Below are positions 6,922 through 14,933 of a stretch of DNA of 15,616 nucleotides, one piece after another. Within the stretch, counting starts at the first letter, position 1, and each line of letters starts with the position of its first letter. Made by a program: the position numbers and the translations under genes. The notes beneath the pieces were generated by a model, which was not told the origin of the DNA, searched no databases, and saw nothing but the letters and a program-made list of their open reading frames with translations. The stretch covers positions 1-15,616 of the forward strand of contig CAAGIG010000053.1 of the NCBI GenBank assembly GCA_900769885.1, in the 5' to 3' direction. This DNA comes from Rikenellaceae bacterium. Lineage in GTDB: Bacteria; Bacteroidota; Bacteroidia; Bacteroidales; UBA932.

Positions 6922-9703
6922 GAAGATAACCACCTTCTGCTCCCCCTTCGGGTCCCAATTCTATAATGTAGTCGGCATACTCTATTATATATGGATTATG
7001 TTCGACTACAATTATTGTATGCCCTTTGTTAATCAAGGCATCGAATGACTTTATAAGTTTTTCTATATCATCAAAGTGGAGTCCTGTGGTGGGCTCGTCA
7101 AAAATAAAGAGAATCGGTTTGCTTGCCGGTGCATTATCTTCAGGATTCTCTTTTCCTAAGAAATAAGCGAGCTTGACCCTCTGGCTTTCACCACCTGAGA
7201 GGGTGCTGCTATTCTGTCCCAATGCAATATATCCGAGTCCTACATCGTGCAATGGCTGGAGTTTTCTGGCAATTTTCTTCGCAGCGGGATTCTCTTGATT
7301 TCCAAAGAATTCAATTGCATCATCAACACTCATATCGAGAATGTCGCTGATGTTTTTACCTTGATATTTTACTTCCAGAATATCGTGAATAAATCTCTTT
7401 CCTCCGCAAGATTCACAAGTCATTGTGATATCTGCCATAAACTGCATAGGGATTTTGATGGTTCCCTCTCCCAGGCACTCAGGGCATCTTCCTCCGTCAA
7501 TGTTGAATGAGAAATGGGAGTGGCCATAGCCATTCATTTTTGCGTAAGGTTGCTCGGAAAACAGTTTTCTGATGTCATCATACACTTTAATATATGTGGC
7601 GGGATTGGAACGGGAACTTTTTCCGATAGGGTTCTGGTCTACAAACTCTACGGCAGTGATTTTGTCAATGCGGCCTCTAAGTTCCCTGAATGAACCGGGC
7701 TTCGGACCTACCTGGTTAAGATGTCTGTTCAGAGCAGGGTAGAGGATGTCTCCTACCAATGTCGATTTGCCTGAACCACTTACTCCTGTCACTGCAGTAA
7801 TGACATTAAGAGGAAATTTTACATCTATATTTTTAAGGTTGTTTTCGCAACAATCGCATATCTCTATGAAATCGTGTGGTATCCGTTTCTGGTTGTTCAA
7901 TGATATTTGTGAAACTCCGCTGAGATATTTTAGTGTAAGCGATTTTGGGTATTGTTGTGTCAGATCTTTAGTGGGTGTCGGACCTGCATATACCACTTCT
8001 CCACCGTGTTTGCCGGCGTTAGGACCTATATCTATAAGGTAATCTGCAGCACGGATAATCTCCTCGTCGTGTTCTACGACAATGACGGTGTTACCCAAGT
8101 CTCTTAGGTTTTTAATTACAGATATAAGCCTTTGGGTGTCTCTACTGTGTAGTCCGATACTTGGCTCATCCAAAATATACATTGAGCCTGTAAGGGAGTT
8201 TCCGAGAGATTTGACTAAGCTGATTCTCTGACTTTCTCCACCACTAAGTGTGTTGGATGCTCTGTTCAGAGTGAGATATGAGAGACCTACATCATTAATG
8301 TATTCAAGTCGCTGAACTATCTCACGGATGGCTCTTTCACCTACTTTCTGTTCGTATTCGGTTAGTTTGAGTTCTTTGAAAAATGTGAGCAAGTCCTTGA
8401 TACTCATAGATAATAGCTCGTTGATGTCTTTGCCCCCTATCTTTACATACAGCGACTCTCTCCTGAGTCTGCTCCCTTCGCATTCCCGACAAGTAGTTTT
8501 GCCGGAATAGCGGCTGATCATATATTTGTTCTGTATTTTATATCGTTTGGATTCCAATTCTTTGAAGAAAGGAGTGATGCCGGTTATGTATTTGTTTCCA
8601 TTCCAAAGTAAATCCTTTTGTTCTCGTGTGAGCTCTTTGTAGGGTGTGTGAATTGGAAAACCTATCTTCTCTGCATTGAGAATAACCTCTTCTTTAAAAT
8701 ATCTCATTACATCCCCTTTCCAGCAAGCAATTGCATCCTGGAATACAGAAAGTGCCTGGTTAGGGACAACGAGTGACTCGTCTATTCCTATGAGTTTTCC
8801 ATAACCTCCACAGTTGGGACAAGCTCCTAACGGACTGTTGTAGTTGAATATCCATTCCGATGGAGTCTCGAACAAAATTCCGTCTCTTTCAAAAATGTTG
8901 GAGTATTGTTTTACGACTTTCTCCTCTAAAGTATCAATAATGATTGTGATATATCCGTTCCCTTTATTGAATGCTGTAGTGATAGAATCGGTCAGCGAAG
9001 TTTCCAGCTCATTATCCATCTGAGCGATGCTTCCGATGGTGCTTCTGTCTATGAGAAGCATCACATTTTTGGAAGTATATGAGTCGATATTTGTCAAAAT
9101 TCTGTCAATCCTCTCTATCGAAGTAGTACCATCCTCGCTTTCGATGTACATTCTGGAGAATCCCTCTTCTTTGAGGTTTACAAGTCTCTCGATCCGATAT
9201 TCCTGTTGGCTCCATTTAATATCTGAAAGGATATAAACTACTGATTCCGAAGGGTGTCTGCTGCTTTGAGCCTCTTCTTTAAGGGCTTCCAGTACAGAGT
9301 TTGTGGTATCACATCTGACCTCTTCTCCGCTGACAGGAGAAATAGTGCGTCCGATTTTGGCATATAGGGTGCGCAGATAGTCGTAAATTTCTGTGGTGCT
9401 GCCGACTGTGGAACGGGGGTTTCTGGTATTCACTTTTTGCTCAATCGCAATTGCAGGTGGAATACCTATAATACTCTCAACCGCAGGTTTGGACATCCTT
9501 CCCAAAAATTGTCTTGCGAAGGATGAAAGACTCTCTGCAAATCTGCGTTGACCTTCAGCAAAAAGTGTCTCAAAGGCGAGTGAGGACTTGCCCGAACCCG
9601 AAATACCTGTTATGACGGTAAATTTGTTTCTGGGAATTTCCACGTCAATCCCTTTAAGGTTATTGACCTCTGCTTTTTTTATTTTGATGAAACCCTCTTC
9701 CAT
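6905..9703 (-). CDS. uvrA: UvrA excinuclease subunit, variant zinc finger 1
   Basis: This is the damage-sensing ATPase of nucleotide excision repair, acting as a dimer with UvrB. The 932-residue protein carries two ABC modules: Walker A at 33-40 and 640-648, LSGGE signatures at 486-490 and 835-839, DEP Walker B ends at 512-514 and 869-871, and switch histidines 545 and 902. A UvrB-binding-like insert lies at about 120-260, so it is not the short UvrA2 type. Zinc-finger cysteines are present at 405/408, 740/743 and 763/766. In the first zinc finger only Cys295/Cys298 exist; the partner CxxC expected near 270-278 reads FERDGILF. The protein ends at GGYLLTPQP, about 25-30 residues short of E. 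coli UvrA. It starts 6 bp after the rel gene with AGGAG at 9707-9711 and is last in the run. A second, standard uvrA elsewhere in the genome is possible. Confidence 0.94.
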   Translation of the reverse strand: MEEGFIKIKKAEVNNLKGIDVEIPRNKFTVITGISGSGKSSLAFETLFAEGQRRFAESLSSFARQFLGRMSKPAVESIIGIPPAIAIEQKVNTRNPRSTVGSTTEIYDYLRTLYAKIGRTISPVSGEEVRCDTTNSVLEALKEEAQSSRHPSESVVYILSDIKWSQQEYRIERLVNLKEEGFSRMYIESEDGTTSIERIDRILTNIDSYTSKNVMLLIDRSTIGSIAQMDNELETSLTDSITTAFNKGNGYITIIIDTLEEKVVKQYSNIFERDGILFETPSEWIFNYNSPLGACPNCGGYGKLIGIDESLVVPNQALSVFQDAIACWKGDVMRYFKEEVILNAEKIGFPIHTPYKELTREQKDLLWNGNKYITGITPFFKELESKRYKIQNKYMISRYSGKTTCRECEGSRLRRESLYVKIGGKDINELLSMSIKDLLTFFKELKLTEYEQKVGERAIREIVQRLEYINDVGLSYLTLNRASNTLSGGESQRISLVKSLGNSLTGSMYILDEPSIGLHSRDTQRLISVIKNLRDLGNTVIVVEHDEEIIRAADYLIDIGPNAGKHGGEVVYAGPTPTKDLTQQYPKSLTLKYLSGVSQISLNNQKRIPHDFIEICDCCENNLKNIDVKFPLNVITAVTGVSGSGKSTLVGDILYPALNRHLNQVGPKPGSFRELRGRIDKITAVEFVDQNPIGKSSRSNPATYIKVYDDIRKLFSEQPYAKMNGYGHSHFSFNIDGGRCPECLGEGTIKIPMQFMADITMTCESCGGKRFIHDILEVKYQGKNISDILDMSVDDAIEFFGNQENPAAKKIARKLQPLHDVGLGYIALGQNSSTLSGGESQRVKLAYFLGKENPEDNAPASKPILFIFDEPTTGLHFDDIEKLIKSFDALINKGHTIIVVEHNPYIIEYADYIIELGPEGGAEGGYLLTPQP

Positions 9704-9709
9704 AATCTC

Positions 9710-11866
9710 CTACTGTGAAATTCTTAATGCCGAGTAGACCCCTTTGGTCTTTCTCATATTTGATATTATTTTGTCAAGTATCTGGTTTGAAGATACATAG
9801 ACTTGTATTTTTACATCGAAGTCCCCTTTGTTGCGACCCTCTTTTGGGGTGAATGATGATGAACGGAGTGATGCTCCAAAGCCCGTTACCATTTCCAGAA
9901 GTTTTGGGTAAATGGCAGCATCATCAATAATGACTTTGATGGTGGTCTGGAAACTTCCTTTCTCTACGGTCTCTCTCCATTTCACTTTCTGGATTCTGTA
10001 GGGGTAGTTTTCAATAAGTCTTGAGGCGTTGGGGCAAGAGAGACGGTGTATCTTTATACCATCTTTGATAGATACAAAACCGAACACTTCGTCTCCGAAG
10101 ATAGGGTTGCAACATTTTGCCATCTTGTATCCTACATTGCCCAACTTTCCATCGATAATCAGGTAGTCCGAATCGTTGCTTTTGGGTTGTGAAGCGGTGG
10201 CGCTGCGTTCGTCCTTGGTCTCTTCCTGTTCTTTTTGGTTCTTTTTCTCGTTGAGGTAGCTCTTGATGGACATTATATCAATGGTCTCATCTTCAATGAG
10301 TGAATAGAACTCGCTGACAGTCTTGAGTTTGTATTTCTTCAGGAATACAGAGATATCATCGTCTGTAAACTCCTCTTTCCAGTTTTTAAGCCTTCTTTCG
10401 AGCAATTCCCGGCCGATGTCAGCCCTCTTTTTAAGCTCCTCCTTGAGTTTCAGGCGGATTTTGCTGCGGGCTTTAGAGGTTACAACAAAATTTAGCCAGT
10501 CTGCCGAAGGCTTCTGGTTTTTGTTGCTCATAATCTCCACGATATCTCCCGTTTTTAGCAAATCCTTAATCGAAACTGCTTTTCCGTCAATAATCGCTCC
10601 GCTACATTTTATTCCGAGATTTGTATGTATGTCAAAGGCAAAATCGAGGACTGTCGCCCCTTTTGGAAGGCGTCTCAATTCTCCATCAGGTGTAAATACA
10701 AATACCTCTTCTTTAAGGTATTGAGGAGTGTATGACTCGCTATATCTGATTCCTGATTCAAGGGCCTTTCTGACATTGTTCAGCCACTGTACCACCTCAG
10801 TCTCCCCTTTGATTCCTTTGTAAGACCAGTGGGCGGCATTTCCGTTTTCGGCAATCAGGTCCATCCTTTCTGTACGGATTTGGACTTCCAAAGAGTTTCC
10901 GTCAGCTGAGGAGACGGTAGTGTGGAGAGACTCGTATCCGTTCTCCTTGGGTTTTGAAAGCCAGTCTCTAAGACGCTTTGTGTCTGGTGTATATTCTTCT
11001 GTCACAATCGAATAGACCTTCCAACACAAATCGTGTTCAAGTTCTCTGTTATTATCACACTTGATGATGATTCTGATGGCAAGAACATCTTTCACCCCGT
11101 CAAAATCAATTTTCTGTTTCTCCATTTTCTTCCAAATGGAGTATGCAGTCTTGGTCCTCTGTTTTATAGTGAACTCAAAGCCCTCTGCTGCAATCCTCTC
11201 TTTCAATGGTTTGATAAATGATTCTGCGAGGGTATCCCTTTGAGTCTGAGTGGCTTTCAATTTATTGGTGATTTCTCTGAAATGTTCCGGGTCGGTATAT
11301 TTGAAGAATATATTCTCCAGTTCGCTTTTCAGATTGTACAATCCCAATTGGTGGGCAATAGGGATGTAGAGCAACATTGTCTCAGTCACTTTCCTCTCCT
11401 GTGAGCTTTTGGGAAGAAGATAAATGTTTCTCATCACTTCCAGGCGGTCCGCAAGTTTGATGAGTGTCACCCTCGGGTCTTTAGAGTAAGAGAGAATAAG
11501 TCTTTTATAGTTTTCAGCCTCGAGACGTGTCTCTTTTGGTTTGATAGCTGCTATCTTATTAAGACTCAGTGCAATATTTATAATTTCATCAGAAAACTTC
11601 CCTTTGGGAATCTGTGGCAGAATGTCGGGATTGAACCTGATGGCTTCGTGAAGAAATACCGCAGCAACAGATTCATAGCGTAGCCCGATTTCGTTGGATA
11701 CAATATAGGCTACACCCAAAGGATGTTCAATAAAGGGCTTTTTATTTTCCCTTACTTTGTCTTTAAGTGCCTCTTCTGCAAGGTGATAACTATATTTGAT
11801 AAGTTCCTGCTCGTCAGGTTGGTAGCATCTTAAAATGGCTTCTAATGTAATATCTGTCTCTTTCAC
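9710..11866 (-). CDS. relA: Long RelA/SpoT homologue, synthetase active, hydrolase site lost
   Basis: This enzyme makes (p)ppGpp from ATP and GDP/GTP on starved ribosomes. The 718-residue protein has the full long-RSH order: HD-like domain (about 25-180), synthetase (about 225-350), TGS (387-448), helical region, CC/zinc-finger (Cys585, Cys586, His607, Cys611) and ACT (about 640-716). Synthetase residues look intact: Asp301 in RLRDWLSKPKENGYESLHTT and Glu327 in LEVQIRTE. The R-x-R-D signature resembles the RxKD class. Hydrolase residues are degraded: the HDxxED motif reads HEAIRF (73-78) and the later DRLHN reads DRLEV (140-144), although Arg39 and His48 remain. Hence it is probably a synthetase-only, RelA-like enzyme, needing a separate hydrolase elsewhere. 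It starts with GTG overlapping the uvrB stop (GTGA), so translation is coupled to uvrB. Confidence 0.93.
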   Translation of the reverse strand: MKETDITLEAILRCYQPDEQELIKYSYHLAEEALKDKVRENKKPFIEHPLGVAYIVSNEIGLRYESVAAVFLHEAIRFNPDILPQIPKGKFSDEIINIALSLNKIAAIKPKETRLEAENYKRLILSYSKDPRVTLIKLADRLEVMRNIYLLPKSSQERKVTETMLLYIPIAHQLGLYNLKSELENIFFKYTDPEHFREITNKLKATQTQRDTLAESFIKPLKERIAAEGFEFTIKQRTKTAYSIWKKMEKQKIDFDGVKDVLAIRIIIKCDNNRELEHDLCWKVYSIVTEEYTPDTKRLRDWLSKPKENGYESLHTTVSSADGNSLEVQIRTERMDLIAENGNAAHWSYKGIKGETEVVQWLNNVRKALESGIRYSESYTPQYLKEEVFVFTPDGELRRLPKGATVLDFAFDIHTNLGIKCSGAIIDGKAVSIKDLLKTGDIVEIMSNKNQKPSADWLNFVVTSKARSKIRLKLKEELKKRADIGRELLERRLKNWKEEFTDDDISVFLKKYKLKTVSEFYSLIEDETIDIMSIKSYLNEKKNQKEQEETKDERSATASQPKSNDSDYLIIDGKLGNVGYKMAKCCNPIFGDEVFGFVSIKDGIKIHRLSCPNASRLIENYPYRIQKVKWRETVEKGSFQTTIKVIIDDAAIYPKLLEMVTGFGASLRSSSFTPKEGRNKGDFDVKIQVYVSSNQILDKIISNMRKTKGVYSALRISQ

Positions 11867-13863
11867 TTCTTTAATTTCATCAATTCGTACATTTCATCTC
11901 TAAATTTGGCAGCCCTGGGGAAGTCGAGCTCTTTAGCTGCTTCTTCCATTCTTTTCTTAGCCGCCTCGATTGCCTGCAAAAGCTGTTTTTCACTCATTTT
12001 GGAAAGAACAGGATCTTCTGCAAGGTACTCGCCGGTACTCCTTTCAGGTTCAGAGTAGCCATCAGAAAGATTTCGCGCAAGTGAATTTTTTCTGTCGTTT
12101 TTGACAGCTGAAGGGACAATGTTATGCTCCTTGTTGTATTGCTGCTGAATGGCTCTGCGACGATTTGTTTCATCGATGGTCCTTTTCATAGAACCTGTAA
12201 TGGTATCGGCATACATAATTACCAGACCATTCAGATTTCGTGCCGCACGTCCCGCAGTCTGTGTCAAAGCTCTGTCTGAACGCAAAAATCCCTCTTTGTC
12301 GGCATCAATAATTGCAACCAGTGAAACATCGGGCAAGTCCAGCCCTTCACGAAGAAGGTTTACCCCCACCAATACATCAAATCTTCCTGCCTTGAAATCC
12401 TCAATAATCTCCACACGCTCCAATGTGTCTACATCTGAGTGAATGTATCGGGCTCTGACAGACCTCTTTATAAGGAACTTTTCCAACTCTTCTGCCATCC
12501 TTTTGGTCAAAGTGGTAACCAAAACCCTCTCATCTTTTTCAGCCCTTATCTCAATTTCTTCCAGCAAATCGTCAATCTGATTTTTGGAAGGTCTTACTTC
12601 AATCGGCGGATCGAGCAATCCTGTAGGTCTGACAATCTGCTCCACGATAACTCCATCGCTCTTGGCCAGCTCATAATCTCCAGGGGTAGCACTCACAAAA
12701 ACCCTTTGTCCGATAAGCCCTTCAAATTCATCAAATTTCAAAGGTCTGTTGTCGGCAGCAGCAGGTAATCGGAATCCATATTCCACGAGGATATCTTTGC
12801 GAGATCTGTCCCCACCGAACATCGCTCTGACCTGTGGCAGAGTTACGTGACTCTCGTCTATAAAAGTAATAAAATCATTTGGAAAGTAATCGAGCAGACA
12901 GAAAGGTCTCTCACCTGCACTTCTTCCGTCAAAATATCTCGAATAATTCTCAATTCCGGGGCAATATCCCAACTCCTTAATCATCTCAATGTCGTATTCC
13001 ACCCTTTTTTTGAGTCTGTTTGCCTCGTGAAATTTCTCAATCGACTGGAAATATTCCATCTGTTTCACCAAATCGTCCTGTATCATCCTGATACCCTGAG
13101 CAGTTCTCTCTTTCGTGGTGACAAAAATATTGGCAGGATAAATCGATATGCTTTGAGGAAATTCAATTGTAAGATTGTTCAAAGGGTCAACCAGTTCAAT
13201 CTCTTCAAGGGTATCTCCAAAGAAAAACAGTCTGCAACAAATATCTGAGTATGCAAGGTAAATATCAATTGTGTCCCCTCTGACTCTGAAAGTTCCCCGT
13301 TTGAACTCTGCGTCGTTTCTGGAATAGAGAGCGTCCACAAGGCTGTAAAGAAGTTTGTTCCTGGAGATTTTCATCCCTTGTTGCAAAGTGATGGTATTCT
13401 CGTGAAAGTCCTGCGGATTACCAATACCATAGAGGCAGGAGACACTTGAAATTACAATGACATCTCTTCTCCCGGAAAGAAGGGCAGATGTTGCACTCAA
13501 ACGCAATTTCTCAATCTCATCATTGATGCTCAGGTCTTTTTCAATATAAGTGTCGGTCACAGGAAGGTATGCCTCGGGTTGATAATAGTCGTAATATGAG
13601 ACAAAATATTCAACCGCATTGTCGGGGAAAAATGATTTGAATTCTCCGTAAAGCTGTGCAGCCAATGTTTTGTTATGGCTGAGAATCAGGGCCGGACGTT
13701 GCATTTGTTCAATGACATTTGCCATTGTAAATGTTTTTCCGGAACCTGTCACCCCGAGCAAAGTCATTGACTCCATTCCCAGAGAGAGATTTTCGCTGAG
13801 TTGCTTGATCGCCCTGGGCTGGTCTCCTGTGGGTTTGTATTGTGATGATATTTTAAAAGCCAT
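11863..13863 (-). CDS. uvrB: UvrB excinuclease subunit
   Basis: This is the DNA-damage-verifying helicase-like subunit of nucleotide excision repair. It is loaded by UvrA and then recruits UvrC. It has 666 residues, full length for the family. Walker A GVTGSGKT is at 37-44 and the DESH box at 336-339. The beta-hairpin that clamps DNA, with its YYDYYQPEAYLP segment, spans about 90-101. Helicase motif VI QTAGRAARN is at 535-543, and a C-terminal UVR domain that binds UvrC and UvrA is at about 625-661 (FPRAAKFRDEMYELM). All core motifs appear intact. Its ATG directly abuts the stop codon of the upstream M28 gene (TAAATG), and its own stop overlaps the GTG of the rel gene, which places it in the middle of a translationally coupled run. 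Confidence 0.97.
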   Translation of the reverse strand: MAFKISSQYKPTGDQPRAIKQLSENLSLGMESMTLLGVTGSGKTFTMANVIEQMQRPALILSHNKTLAAQLYGEFKSFFPDNAVEYFVSYYDYYQPEAYLPVTDTYIEKDLSINDEIEKLRLSATSALLSGRRDVIVISSVSCLYGIGNPQDFHENTITLQQGMKISRNKLLYSLVDALYSRNDAEFKRGTFRVRGDTIDIYLAYSDICCRLFFFGDTLEEIELVDPLNNLTIEFPQSISIYPANIFVTTKERTAQGIRMIQDDLVKQMEYFQSIEKFHEANRLKKRVEYDIEMIKELGYCPGIENYSRYFDGRSAGERPFCLLDYFPNDFITFIDESHVTLPQVRAMFGGDRSRKDILVEYGFRLPAAADNRPLKFDEFEGLIGQRVFVSATPGDYELAKSDGVIVEQIVRPTGLLDPPIEVRPSKNQIDDLLEEIEIRAEKDERVLVTTLTKRMAEELEKFLIKRSVRARYIHSDVDTLERVEIIEDFKAGRFDVLVGVNLLREGLDLPDVSLVAIIDADKEGFLRSDRALTQTAGRAARNLNGLVIMYADTITGSMKRTIDETNRRRAIQQQYNKEHNIVPSAVKNDRKNSLARNLSDGYSEPERSTGEYLAEDPVLSKMSEKQLLQAIEAAKKRMEEAAKELDFPRAAKFRDEMYELMKLKK

Positions 13864-14838
13864 TTAGAGCATCATTATAAAATAAAACACCAGTAATGTC
13901 CTCTTTTTTAAAACAGGATATGAGATAATGTCGTGGTCGTCAGTTACTTTGTATGTGTGTTTGTGAAAACCTGATGTGAACAGAAGTGACGGGATGCCTG
14001 CCTCGTGAAACACTATCTGGTCGGAGAGCTGATAATATAATTCGGTGAATTTCTCGCTTCCGTAAAAGGTGAAATCTATGTCCAGGTCAATGTTGTAATA
14101 ATTGTTGCACATAGTGATTTTTCCTCTGTCCGGTTTCCTTAAGGTTTTCTCCCCGAGAACTATCACAAAATTGGTGTCATTGTCGTGAACCGGCTCTATT
14201 ATTGTGCCAATCCTTTCCAGATTAATGGCACATTTTATCTTTTTTGTACTGATTCCCAGATTTTTGACAAAATGTTTCGATCCCGCCATATTTTTCTCCT
14301 TTCCGTCCAGAGCAACGAAAATGATATTTTTGTCGGGTCCTGTTTTTGTCTTTTTCATCGTGCCGAACATATCTGCCAGATTGAGCAATGCTGTCACTCC
14401 TGAGCCGTTGTCGTCAGCGCCATTGTATATCGCGCCATTAATCGTACCGAGGTGGTCGTAATGTGCCGCGACAATGATATATTCGTCAGAAGGGATACTG
14501 CTGGGGACTATTCCGACCACATTTCTCGCCTTAGTAGTCGAATCTGCCATAAATGGTTGGTAGAAACTCTCTCCGTAAAGTGGCTGAAGTCCGTATTGTT
14601 CAAACAAATCCCTTATATATTCGGCACTCATCTGCGCTCCCGGAGTCCCACTTTCGCGTCCTTGTGCGTAATCGTGTGAAAGATAATACAAAATCCGTTG
14701 CTGCTTGGCAGGATAGATTATCTGTTCGTACATTGTGTAAGGTCCGAGTTTTCGAGTCTTTTCTTTTCCGGAAACTGTTATGGACGATAAAATAAGGAAA
14801 AAAATATTAAGTGTCAGCAGTACTGTTCTAAGTCCCAT
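13864..14838 (-). CDS. M28-family peptidase-like exported protein, active site degraded
   Basis: The 324-residue protein has a signal peptide (MGLRTVLLTLNIFFLILSS plus a short tail), so it is likely periplasmic or outer-envelope. The fold is that of M28 zinc aminopeptidases: AAHYDHLG (His126) and NGADDNGSG (Asp142) provide two normal metal ligands. Other key positions differ from the family. The GEE catalytic pair is GKE (Lys180, Glu181), so the general base is replaced. The usual aspartate of NLDMIG is Glu208 in NLERIG. SDH reads SDQ (272-274). The final YH zinc histidine aligns with Tyr296 in HKHTYKVTDD, although His292 and His294 are close. It also ends a few residues earlier than relatives, at FIMML. 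It may be a non-peptidase relative with a binding role. It is first in the run with uvrB, and a functional link to repair is not evident. Confidence 0.85.
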   Translation of the reverse strand: MGLRTVLLTLNIFFLILSSITVSGKEKTRKLGPYTMYEQIIYPAKQQRILYYLSHDYAQGRESGTPGAQMSAEYIRDLFEQYGLQPLYGESFYQPFMADSTTKARNVVGIVPSSIPSDEYIIVAAHYDHLGTINGAIYNGADDNGSGVTALLNLADMFGTMKKTKTGPDKNIIFVALDGKEKNMAGSKHFVKNLGISTKKIKCAINLERIGTIIEPVHDNDTNFVIVLGEKTLRKPDRGKITMCNNYYNIDLDIDFTFYGSEKFTELYYQLSDQIVFHEAGIPSLLFTSGFHKHTYKVTDDHDIISYPVLKKRTLLVFYFIMML

Positions 14839-14860
14839 ATCCCAAGTAATCTCAATCTTG

Positions 14861-14868
14861 CAAATTTA
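14861..14868 (-). promoter_or_regulatory. Candidate -7 element for the M28-uvrB-rel-uvrA run
   Basis: On the minus strand TAAATTTG matches TAnnTTTG and lies 22 bp before the M28 ATG. No TTTG is found at the expected -33 distance. It is the only promoter-like element I see for the whole leftward run. Confidence 0.4.
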
Positions 14869-14901
14869 ACTAATTTTGTCCAAACTTTGGCTTTATTGTT
14901 G

Positions 14902-14909
14902 TAGTTTTG
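14902..14909 (+). promoter_or_regulatory. Candidate -7 element for the TPR gene
   Basis: TAGTTTTG matches TAnnTTTG, 24 bp before the ATG at 14934. A TTTG at 14875-14878 could serve as -33 with a rather long 23-bp spacer. Confidence 0.4.
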
Positions 14910-14933
14910 TGCTTTTCAGAAGAATTGGCAAAT

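Noticed and set aside
10323..10724. Plus-strand open frame of 133 codons
   Set aside because: It is antisense to the TGS and helical region of the rel gene; its Ser/Leu/Phe-rich composition is typical of shadow frames.
9710..11866. Annotation as bifunctional SpoT/Rel hydrolase-synthetase
   Set aside because: The HDxxED and DRLHN hydrolase residues are replaced, so only the synthetase activity is supported.
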